From: an uncultured Prevotella sp.
GTDB taxonomy: Bacteria > Bacteroidota > Bacteroidia > Bacteroidales > Bacteroidaceae
Assembly (NCBI GenBank): GCA_946624005.1
Contig: CAMORS010000005.1
Location: 1-64,000 of the forward strand
Length of the DNA: 64,000 nt
Direction of reading: 5' to 3'
Shown here: one piece after another, positions 35,190 to 42,731 of the stretch
How the letters are laid out: every line of letters starts with the position of its first letter
Numbering within the stretch: the first letter of the stretch is position 1
Position numbers and translations under genes: made by a program
Notes under the pieces: model-generated
What the model was told of the DNA's origin: nothing
Database searches by the model: none
What the model saw: the letters and a program-made list of their open reading frames with translations, nothing else

Positions 35190-35277
35190 ATACTACATTA
35201 ATAAGGTAGTGAGACTACATTATTAATGTAGTGAGACTACTTTATTAATGTAGTGTGACTACTTTATTAATGTAGTG
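35190..35277. repeat. 22-bp tandem array E (four units)
   Basis: Four contiguous units at 35190, 35212, 35234 and 35256 with core ACTACATTATTAATGTAGT, itself a strong palindrome. The last unit ends 3 bp from the GH97 stop codon. Sequence unrelated to array D, same period. Confidence 0.92.
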
Positions 35278-35280
35278 TTG

Positions 35281-37482
35281 CTATTTGCCGTCTTTTGGTC
35301 GCAGACTGATGGCAAAGCCTCCGCCTTCTACAGCACGAATCTTCAGTCGTGAGCGACTGTTGACGCGCTTCTTCGTGATGGTGTAAGCCTGCGAGTTGGT
35401 CAGATAGTGGGCATCGGGGGCGTCGGCATAGATGGTGGCTTCGTATTGCTGGCCTTTCTTCAGGAACGAGCAGTCGACGACGGCGGTATGCTCGTGCCTG
35501 CCAGCCACACCGCCTACGAACCATCGCTCGGTGCCTTTCTCTTGTCGGGCGATGGTGATATACTCGGCTGGCTCGGCTTCGAGATAGACGCTTCGCTCCC
35601 ACTCCACCGGCACATCCTTGATAAACTGGAAGGCATCGATATATCGCTCGTAGCTCTCGGGCACGTCGGCAGCCATCTGCAGCGGACTGTACATCGTGAC
35701 GTAGAGTGCCAGCTGGTTGCAGACGGTGGCTTTCACGTGGGCGTGGTTATTGGGATTGACGCGCGACACATCCATCTCAAGGATTCCTGGAGTGAAGTCC
35801 ATCGGCCCTCCTTGCAGACGGGTGAAGGGCAGAATGCACACATGCTTCGGCTCGCAGCCTGCGGTAGCCATGAACTCGTTGCCGCGTGCCGACTCGTTGC
35901 CGATCATGTTGGGATAGGTGCGGCAGAGTCCTGTCGGCCGGACAGCCTCGTGGCCGTTGACCATCAGTTGGTACTTGGCGGCCTCGCGGATGCAATAGAG
36001 ATAGTGCTCGTTCATCCATTGGTCGAAGTGGTGTCCTGCGGGGAAGATGTTGCCCACATAGCCGCTCTTGACGACATCGTAGCCATTGTCGCGGGCAAAG
36101 CGGTAGGCATCGTGCAGCTGCCGCTCGTAGTTCTGGATGGACGACGACGTCTCGTGGTGCATCATCAGCCGCATACCATGCTCGCGGGCATATTGCTGCA
36201 AGGCCGGAACGTCGAAGTCGGGATACGACTGCGTGAAGCTGTAGTTGATGTGTTTCTGCCAGTTGTCTTCCCATCCGAGGTTCCACCCTTCTACAAGTAG
36301 CTGCGAGAAGCCGTGCTTCGATGCGAAATCGATGTATCGGCGCACGTTGTCGTTGTTGGCTCCGTGGCGAGGCGACTTCTTGATGGCGGTGAAATCGGTT
36401 GTGTAGATGTCTACGGGCTGGTAGTCGCCATAGTTCCATGTGGAGGCTCCCGTCATCATCTCCCACCAGACACCCATATACTTCACGGGGTGAATCCATG
36501 AAATATCGCTGAGCTTGCAAGGTTCGTTGAGGTTCAGAATCATGCGCGAAGCAAGCATCTCACGGGCATCGTCGGCGACGATGATGGTGCGCCACGGAGT
36601 AGTTGCCGGACAGCGCAGGTAGCCTTTCATGCCCCGAGCATCGGGGGTGAGGTGGGATTCGAGAAGGAAGGTGGCCCCCCTTTCAGCCCCCGAGGGGGCT
36701 ACAAATGCTTCTGCGCTCATTTCTAACGAAGCCCCCTCGGGGGCTGTAGGGGGCGCCACCAAATGCATCGCCGAATAGTTGACGAGGGCGGCCTCGTGGA
36801 TGTTGATGAAAAGGCCGTCGGCCGTCTTCATCAGGAGAGACGTCTGCGTGCTGGGAGCCGGTATGGCACTCTGCGTGGCATTCTCCGTGCGCGCCTGTTC
36901 TTCTAAGTCTTTTATTGCGGAGAGCGGCGAGATGGTGTATTCGTATTCGTCGGTATCGTAGTCGCCCGGAATCCAATAGGCAGTATGGTCGGCTGTCATG
37001 CAGAACTCCGTATGCTCCTCGCGAATCTTTACGTTGTCGAGATTGGCGTGCCGCGGCAGTTCGTAGCGGAAACCGACGCCCTCATCGTAGACACGGAAAC
37101 GGATGATGATGTGACGGGGAGCGGAGAGCGACACATCGATAGAAGGTTGCAGGTGCTGAACGACGTGGGCCGCCATCTCGTTGTAGTGGTTGCGGATGCT
37201 TGTCTCTTCGCCCCATACGGGTTGCCACGTCTCGTCGAACGAAGCGTATTCCACCCCTTCCATCTCGAAGCCCTCCATGAGCGAGGGCCAGTTGATGAGC
37301 TCGATGCCGAGGTGTGAGGGAGCCACGACGAGCCGTCCCTTATACCACATCTCGTATGTCATCCTCCCATCCTCTACATAGAAACTTACCCGTGTCTGCC
37401 CGTTGGGCGACACCACTTCTTCTGCCATCAGCATCAGTCTTGCACTAAGCATCACTAAGAAAAGACACCACTTCATAAGCAT
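35281..37482 (-). CDS. GH97 family glycoside hydrolase (SusB-like)
   Basis: About 733 residues from the start MLMKWCLFLVML, where the signal peptide begins. An upstream ATG at 37557 would overlap the preceding gene. The N-terminal beta-sandwich is followed by the barrel: LVEGWNLGWEDNW, MMHHETSSSIQNYE (Glu near 443), MVNGHEAVRPTG (Glu near 511) and IGNESARGNEF (Glu near 530). These correspond to the three catalytic/calcium-linked glutamates of SusB, which supports an inverting alpha-glucosidase type over the retaining type. The C-terminal domain ends GGGFAISLRPKDGK. Between YSAMHL and ESHLTPDA, where SusB has only a few residues, lies a 25-30-residue in-frame palindromic insertion (36671-36759). 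Confidence 0.93.
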   Translation of the reverse strand: MLMKWCLFLVMLSARLMLMAEEVVSPNGQTRVSFYVEDGRMTYEMWYKGRLVVAPSHLGIELINWPSLMEGFEMEGVEYASFDETWQPVWGEETSIRNHYNEMAAHVVQHLQPSIDVSLSAPRHIIIRFRVYDEGVGFRYELPRHANLDNVKIREEHTEFCMTADHTAYWIPGDYDTDEYEYTISPLSAIKDLEEQARTENATQSAIPAPSTQTSLLMKTADGLFINIHEAALVNYSAMHLVAPPTAPEGASLEMSAEAFVAPSGAERGATFLLESHLTPDARGMKGYLRCPATTPWRTIIVADDAREMLASRMILNLNEPCKLSDISWIHPVKYMGVWWEMMTGASTWNYGDYQPVDIYTTDFTAIKKSPRHGANNDNVRRYIDFASKHGFSQLLVEGWNLGWEDNWQKHINYSFTQSYPDFDVPALQQYAREHGMRLMMHHETSSSIQNYERQLHDAYRFARDNGYDVVKSGYVGNIFPAGHHFDQWMNEHYLYCIREAAKYQLMVNGHEAVRPTGLCRTYPNMIGNESARGNEFMATAGCEPKHVCILPFTRLQGGPMDFTPGILEMDVSRVNPNNHAHVKATVCNQLALYVTMYSPLQMAADVPESYERYIDAFQFIKDVPVEWERSVYLEAEPAEYITIARQEKGTERWFVGGVAGRHEHTAVVDCSFLKKGQQYEATIYADAPDAHYLTNSQAYTITKKRVNSRSRLKIRAVEGGGFAISLRPKDGK
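36671..36759. mobile_element. G/C-rich palindromic element inserted in frame in the GH97 gene
   Basis: Outer arms 36671-36701 and 36729-36759 match as inverted repeats at 27 of 31 positions (GTGGCSCCCC...CAGCCCCCGAGGGGGCT), around a centre of 27 nt. The peptide is APPTAPEGASLEMSAEAFVA then PSGAERGA. It encodes no protein of its own. It ends exactly where homology to SusB resumes. Confidence 0.8.
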
Positions 37483-37531
37483 TTGGTTGTTTAGGCGTTT
37501 GTTATTATTGTCGGACGGTTTGGTAGTTTGG

Positions 37532-39346
37532 TTATGATTCCGTGCCACTTCCTTCACTCTTGGCTATCTTCTGATATTGCGAAGGCGTTAGTCCGGTCAC
37601 CATTTTGAACGTACGGATAAAATGGCTGCGCGACTTGAAGCCCACTCCCTCAGCGATGGTCTCGTTGGTCATGTTGCCGTAATGCTGGAAATCGGTCAGC
37701 CGTTTGCATATCTCGCGGATGCGATACTCGTTGAGCAGCGTGTTGAAGTTCTTGTTCATCGACTCGTTGATGGCCTGCGAGACATACTTCTCGTTCGAAC
37801 CGATGGCATGTGCCAAGCGCTCGATGGTGAGATCTTGCTGGCAGATAAAGCTGACATCGTCCATCTGCTGATAGATTTTCTCCAAGAGCGAAGCACGCTG
37901 GTCGTCGCTGAGCCGGGGATTGGTTGTCTGGGAAGTTGTTCGCTTGGTCGTTTGCGGATTGGTTGCTTGGTCGTTTGGGAGATTGTCAGTTTGATTGTTT
38001 TGCGGATTGGTCGTTTGGTCGGCCGTCTGTTTGAGCGACGTTATCTCCTCTTCGTATGCCTTGACGCGCTTGCTGAAGCTGGTGCGCAGCTCTTTCTCGA
38101 TGTCGGCTTGCCTGACCAGTTCGTCGTTCTTACGATAGAGATCTTTGTTGCTCTCCCATAGCTTGCGGTTTTGACGCACAGCGAAGATGAGCAGGCAGGC
38201 CACGGCCAACAGTCCGATGCCGCACACGATGGCTATCACGCTGCGGGCATTCTTCTCTTCGTTGAGCTTGACCACTTGCTTCTCGTATTTGTCCACTTCA
38301 TGGAAGAACTCGATGTTCTTGATCTTTCCGAACTCATCGGCCGTGTTGATAGAGTCTTTCAGGCTCATCTGCTTGTACTTTGCCTGGTGTTCTTGCTGGC
38401 GGTCGCCCATGAGGCGGTAACACTTCTCCTGATATTGGTATACTTTGATAAGCAGGTCGGTGATTTCTTCTCGTTGTGCCTCTTGTTCGGCTTGTTTTAG
38501 GAAGCGGAGCGCATGGTCGTATTCGCGCATGCGTATGTACGTAGAAGCAATGTATAGATGGGCCGAGTTGGCATCCACATTCTTCACGGCCATTTTCGCA
38601 TCTTTATTCTCTATGTATTGTCTGAAATAGTCAATCGCCTCTGCGTTGCGCCCTTTCATCAGGGCCATCATGCCCTTAGATAGCATCACCGCACCCAGAT
38701 AGAGGCTGTCGTGTGGGATTGTTTTCAGCTGCATATAGCGGTCGATACAGTTCTTCGACTCTGCCACGCTGTCGAGACACCAGTTCAGATACATGATGTT
38801 CTGCAGCGAATTGGTCAGCGAGCCCCAGTCTTTCTGTTTCATGCTGATGTCGAAGGCCTGATTGAGATAGCGCTTGGCTGTGCCGTAGTCGTTGAAGAAG
38901 AGGTAGATGCCAGCAATGTTGTTGTAGCTCTGGTAGATGGGCTCATCAGCCACTTCCATAGCCTTCTGGAAATAACCGAATGCCGACGAGAAGCTGAAAC
39001 GCAGCTGAGCGATGCCGCCGGCATTGTTCAAGGCGTAGGCACAGATGCGCTTCTCATCCTTCGTCATGCCCACGTCGTAACGGTTGCCCACGATGGTGAA
39101 ACAGACCATTGCCTCGTCGAGCCGTCCCTTCTGCAGGAAGTCGTTGCCCCGCTGATAGAGTTGCTTGGAAGGCTCGTTCATATATTGCTGGTAGAGCCGT
39201 GACATCTGCGCCGGATCGTTGGCGGCAAGTGCCTTTTCGGAGAATAGTGCCGCCACGGCGAGAAGAATCAGGCACAAAACGCGACAGATGTGTGCCAAAT
39301 CGGGAATTGGCACATTTTGGAGCGTTTTGATTCTTGGCATTTTCAT
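37532..39346 (-). CDS. membrane TPR protein with C-terminal AraC-type DNA-binding domain
   Basis: 604 residues. A signal/anchor sequence lies near the N-terminus, then several TPR-like helices in the periplasmic part (about residues 45-330, such as EAIDYFRQYIENKDAKM and HALRFLKQAEQEAQ). One membrane segment follows (about 369-391, IAIVCGIGLLAVACLLIFAV), then a coiled coil, an N/Q/T/P-rich linker (about 437-477) and a C-terminal AraC/XylS helix-turn-helix (about 482-595, ERLAHAIGSNEKYVSQAINE and FKSRSHFIRTFKMVTGLTPSQY). This is a one-chain sensor-regulator, probably detecting a signal outside the inner membrane and controlling nearby genes. GH97 follows 50 bp downstream on the same strand. The gene is divergent from 39407. 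Confidence 0.88.
   Translation of the reverse strand: MKMPRIKTLQNVPIPDLAHICRVLCLILLAVAALFSEKALAANDPAQMSRLYQQYMNEPSKQLYQRGNDFLQKGRLDEAMVCFTIVGNRYDVGMTKDEKRICAYALNNAGGIAQLRFSFSSAFGYFQKAMEVADEPIYQSYNNIAGIYLFFNDYGTAKRYLNQAFDISMKQKDWGSLTNSLQNIMYLNWCLDSVAESKNCIDRYMQLKTIPHDSLYLGAVMLSKGMMALMKGRNAEAIDYFRQYIENKDAKMAVKNVDANSAHLYIASTYIRMREYDHALRFLKQAEQEAQREEITDLLIKVYQYQEKCYRLMGDRQQEHQAKYKQMSLKDSINTADEFGKIKNIEFFHEVDKYEKQVVKLNEEKNARSVIAIVCGIGLLAVACLLIFAVRQNRKLWESNKDLYRKNDELVRQADIEKELRTSFSKRVKAYEEEITSLKQTADQTTNPQNNQTDNLPNDQATNPQTTKRTTSQTTNPRLSDDQRASLLEKIYQQMDDVSFICQQDLTIERLAHAIGSNEKYVSQAINESMNKNFNTLLNEYRIREICKRLTDFQHYGNMTNETIAEGVGFKSRSHFIRTFKMVTGLTPSQYQKIAKSEGSGTES
37915..38036. repeat. degenerate 8-bp tandem array encoding the regulator's linker
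   Basis: On the coding strand, 8-bp units such as GACCAAAC, GACCAATC, GACCAAGC and AACCAATC repeat about 13 times and encode TTNPQNNQTDNLPNDQATNP and onward. Similar 8-mers (AACCAAAC, TACCAAAC) fill the gap to GH97 at 37490-37531. Confidence 0.75.
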
Positions 39347-39364
39347 GGAAAAAACGTAATTTTG
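39333..39364 (+). promoter_or_regulatory. promoter of the gene at 39407
   Basis: CTTG at 39333-39336, 20 bp, TAATTTTG at 39357-39364, 43 bp from the ATG. Confidence 0.7.
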
Positions 39365-39368
39365 CCCG

Positions 39369-39376
39369 CAAAGTTA
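39369..39376 (-). promoter_or_regulatory. -7 box of the TPR-AraC regulator, back to back with the plus-strand promoter
   Basis: TAACTTTG on the minus strand (39376-39369) fits TAnnTTTG, 23 bp from the start at 39346. It lies 4 bp from the opposing -7 box, so the two promoters may compete. No clear -33 match. Confidence 0.55.
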
Positions 39377-39406
39377 CTCATTTTTTTTAATTTAAACTCA
39401 TAGCTT

Positions 39407-42400
39407 ATGAAAAAATTGTCATTTTTCGTTGTCAGTATGATGATGCTTGCTGCTCCTGCATGGGCGCAGAGCAATACAGGCAAAGTCTTGTCGGCTCAGC
39501 CGAAGCTGACCGTTGACCAGTTGGTGCAACAGGGCATTGACGTCAACGACGTGACCCATTTGGCCGATGCCAACACCGTGGAAGGTCTTTTCTCGCCAGA
39601 GAAGAAACCCGCCAAGCGCGTGTATGGCGTGGGCGACGTGCGCAACAACACCAAGAAGATGCGTCGGGCCGATGAGGGTGAAGGCACGGTGAAGGAGCTC
39701 TTCGCCGTGGCTCAGTCGTATCACGAAGGCTATACCTTCAACTACAACGGTGGCGATGTCTTTACATATAAAATAGGTATAGAGCGCGACGGCACCAAGG
39801 TGACGCTGACCAACCTCTTCGACATGGAGGAGCAGAGTGCTGGTTCGTACGCCGTCAGTAAGGATCTGCCTGTCGAGGGTGTCTATGACGAGGAAGCCAA
39901 GACCATCACCATTCCCTCGGAAACGGTCTGCGGCGACTACGGCGGCTGGTACGATGCCATTCTGCGTGGTGGTACGGTGAGCCAGAACGGACAGCTCACC
40001 CCTTCGGCAGAAATTGTCTTCGACGTGGAAGGCGACCTGGAGCGCATCACCGCACGTGAGGCTATCGCCGCTACCTACACCTACGGTACTATCCGTATCT
40101 ACAAATCGTTCACAGCTGCCGTGGCAAAGACCGACGAGGCCAAGCTGATGACCTTCGTAGAGGATATGGACTTCGGTGAGGCTTATGTAGGAACGACAAC
40201 AGAACGCACCATCAAGCTCATCAACACAGGCGGCATGGATGCCGACTTCGCCATTGAGCTCGAGGCCGACGGCGATGCCTATACCGTTCTGCCTGAGGCA
40301 GGAACAGTTCCCGCTATGGGTACGCTCGACCTTGTCTTCAGCATGAAGCAAGAGACAGCCAGCGAATATGAGGGTATTGCCACGCTAACTTACGACAACG
40401 GCACCGACGAGGAGTCGCTCGTCTTCTCCATGATTGGCACCGTCATCGAATACCCTGACTATACGCCAATCATCAAGCAGGGCGAGATGACATTCAAGAC
40501 CTCTTCACCCTTCCCCTTCGAGATGACACAGCTCGAAGACGGCACACCGGTGGCACAGAGTGGTGCTCACGGTGCCTATGGTAACTCTCAGCTCGACGTA
40601 TTCTTCACCGTTCCTGAGGGCAAGCTGGCCACCTTCGCCTGGAAGGGCATGAGCAACAACTCCAGCTACTGGTATCAGTGCGCTGGTGGCTACTTCATCG
40701 ACGACATGAACACAGCCGCTAAATCGTACACCGGTACCAACGAAGACATCAGCGGTTCGGTAGAACTGGCTCCCGGCGACCATCAGGTACGCTTCCAGTA
40801 CGACGGCTACTACTACACTGGACTTGAGGATAACAAGATGTATGTCTACGACCTTGAACTGACCTTCGCCGACCTTCAGGACAACGCTGCCGAGGTGACT
40901 ACTCCGGAAGTGGCTCTGGGCAACTTCATCCTCAAGGAAGAGAGCGTCACCGGTACTGGCGAGATTGTGCTGCGCAACAAGGGTGCCAACGAGCTGAAAG
41001 TCACCAAGGTGACCAGCGACAACCCTGAGTTCAACGCTATTCCCACATCCGACGGTGTTGCCACGCTGCAATATCTGACCATTCCCGTAGAGTTCACCGC
41101 CACTGTAGCAGGTGAGAAGGTGGGTAACCTGACCATTGAGACTACAGCCGGAACCTATCAGGCAGTGATGAAAGCCAGCGTCATGGATATGCCCGACTAT
41201 GCTTCGATTGTCACGGAAGGACTGGAATACATGACCTTCACGGCCAACGAGCAGTATCCCTTCATCGTTGAGGACGGCAAGGCTTGGAACAAGAACTGCG
41301 ACGAACCGAACGACGTGATGTGCCGCGCTTCGTTCAAGGTGGCCTTCACCATTCCTGAAGGCAAGATTGGTCACTTCGCTTGGGACGGTGAAGCTTGGGG
41401 CGACGCTGTCAACAATAACACCTATTGCGGTGTTGACATGTATGATGCTCCGCGCATGACATCGGGTTCCGCAGCCTTCTACAACAAGGGCGACGGTGCT
41501 GCAGCAGGTTCTGACGACCTCGACGACCTCTGGAAGCAGTACACCGAATGTATTGCCGGCGACCACTCGTTCGAGTTCTACTATTATAAGAGCGGTATGG
41601 GCGAGGCTCCCGAAGGCAACAAATATGTGGTGAGCAACATCCGCCTCGTGCTGGAAGACTTTGAGAAGTATAATGCCGAGCTGGATCAGGACGAGGTAAC
41701 CTTCAAGGAGACCTACGTCGGTCCGCAGCGCTATACGACGGCTACCGTCACACTGAAGAACACCGGTTCTGAACCCCTTGTGGTGAACGAAATTACTGGC
41801 GACGAGCCGTTCTACGGCATTGTTCCCACTGGCGACGCCAAGTTTGGCAACTCGCTGAGCGTGGAACTCTGGTTCTATCCCGCTGAAAAGGGTGAGTTCA
41901 CGGGCGACCTGACTCTCCAGACAACCGCTGGCGACTTCGTTGTACACTGCTCGGGTAATGCCAAGGACTACACCGACGAAGGCATCATCATGCTGGGCGA
42001 CTTCGAGGACGACGCATACAACTGGACCATCCTTGACAGCGACGGCGACGGCAGCAGCTGGAACCTCGGTACCAACATGTGGGGTACCTACTATGAAGAC
42101 GGCTATTACACCCATGCCGGTGCGCAGTGTCTGGCTTCGGCTTCCGACTGGTACACTCCCGACAACTGGACTTTCTCGCCTGCCATCGCTATTCCTGCGG
42201 AGGGTGCCGACCTTTCTTACTGGGTGGCTGCCTTCAGTCCCTACAACTGGCTCGAACACTACAGCTTCTACGTTGCCGAGGATGTCACCGACATCGAGGC
42301 CGTCAAGGCTGCCGGTGCCCTGCTCGAGGAGACGATGGAAGAGGCACAAGGTGCTCGCGACGGATGGGTTGAGCGCACATTCAGCCTCGACGACTATGCA

Positions 42401-42652
42401 GGCAAGACCATCTACCTGTGCTTCCGCCACCACGACACTGAGGGTCAGTATCTGCTCCGCCTCGACGATGTCATCGTCAGAGAGAAGGGTGGCAACACTG
42501 GCATCAATTCTGCTGCTAACGCCTACAACGCTACCAGCCGCGAAGTATACAGCGCTTCAGGTATGCGCTTGGGCGAGATGCAGAACGGTCTGAACATCGT
42601 TCGCAAGCAAATGGAGGACGGCTCAGTGAAGACCATCAAGGTTGTGAAATAA
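39407..42652 (+). CDS. large secreted surface protein with ASH-like and cleaved-adhesin-like modules, T9SS tail
   Basis: 1081 residues with a signal peptide (about 1-20). Three repeated blocks at about residues 250-340, 490-600 and 760-850 carry the ASH/choice-of-anchor-D pattern (GEAYVGTTTERTIKLINTGG; KETYVGPQRYTTATVTLKNTGSE). Between them are two blocks beginning YTPIIKQG or YASIVTEG with GKLATFAWKG/GKIGHFAWDG. At about 861-1025 a cleaved-adhesin/MAM-like jelly roll occurs (GDFEDDAYNWTILDSDGDGS; CFRHHDTEGQYLLRLDDVIV). The C-terminus (YSASGMRLGEMQNGLNIVR) is a T9SS sorting domain variant. Expected on the cell surface; function unknown. A hairpin (42665-42705) follows. Confidence 0.82.
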   Translation: MKKLSFFVVSMMMLAAPAWAQSNTGKVLSAQPKLTVDQLVQQGIDVNDVTHLADANTVEGLFSPEKKPAKRVYGVGDVRNNTKKMRRADEGEGTVKELFAVAQSYHEGYTFNYNGGDVFTYKIGIERDGTKVTLTNLFDMEEQSAGSYAVSKDLPVEGVYDEEAKTITIPSETVCGDYGGWYDAILRGGTVSQNGQLTPSAEIVFDVEGDLERITAREAIAATYTYGTIRIYKSFTAAVAKTDEAKLMTFVEDMDFGEAYVGTTTERTIKLINTGGMDADFAIELEADGDAYTVLPEAGTVPAMGTLDLVFSMKQETASEYEGIATLTYDNGTDEESLVFSMIGTVIEYPDYTPIIKQGEMTFKTSSPFPFEMTQLEDGTPVAQSGAHGAYGNSQLDVFFTVPEGKLATFAWKGMSNNSSYWYQCAGGYFIDDMNTAAKSYTGTNEDISGSVELAPGDHQVRFQYDGYYYTGLEDNKMYVYDLELTFADLQDNAAEVTTPEVALGNFILKEESVTGTGEIVLRNKGANELKVTKVTSDNPEFNAIPTSDGVATLQYLTIPVEFTATVAGEKVGNLTIETTAGTYQAVMKASVMDMPDYASIVTEGLEYMTFTANEQYPFIVEDGKAWNKNCDEPNDVMCRASFKVAFTIPEGKIGHFAWDGEAWGDAVNNNTYCGVDMYDAPRMTSGSAAFYNKGDGAAAGSDDLDDLWKQYTECIAGDHSFEFYYYKSGMGEAPEGNKYVVSNIRLVLEDFEKYNAELDQDEVTFKETYVGPQRYTTATVTLKNTGSEPLVVNEITGDEPFYGIVPTGDAKFGNSLSVELWFYPAEKGEFTGDLTLQTTAGDFVVHCSGNAKDYTDEGIIMLGDFEDDAYNWTILDSDGDGSSWNLGTNMWGTYYEDGYYTHAGAQCLASASDWYTPDNWTFSPAIAIPAEGADLSYWVAAFSPYNWLEHYSFYVAEDVTDIEAVKAAGALLEETMEEAQGARDGWVERTFSLDDYAGKTIYLCFRHHDTEGQYLLRLDDVIVREKGGNTGINSAANAYNATSREVYSASGMRLGEMQNGLNIVRKQMEDGSVKTIKVVK

Positions 42653-42664
42653 ACCATTCATCAT

Positions 42665-42705
42665 ACGAGTTGACAGGTTGGACACGAAACCACCTGTCAA
42701 CTCGT
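42665..42705 (+). terminator. long hairpin between two T9SS cargo genes
   Basis: Perfect 14-bp stem ACGAGTTGACAGGT / ACCTGTCAACTCGT with a 13-nt loop, 27 bp before the next ATG. The T-run is weak (CACTTTT), so it may attenuate or stabilise mRNA rather than stop transcription. Confidence 0.65.
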
Positions 42706-42731
42706 TCACTTTTAAAAACCCCACAACATCC

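Noticed and set aside
37483..37557. GH97 start at 37557
   Set aside because: It would overlap the end of the regulator gene, and the extra residues are N/K-rich 8-bp repeat translation. The signal peptide starts at 37482.
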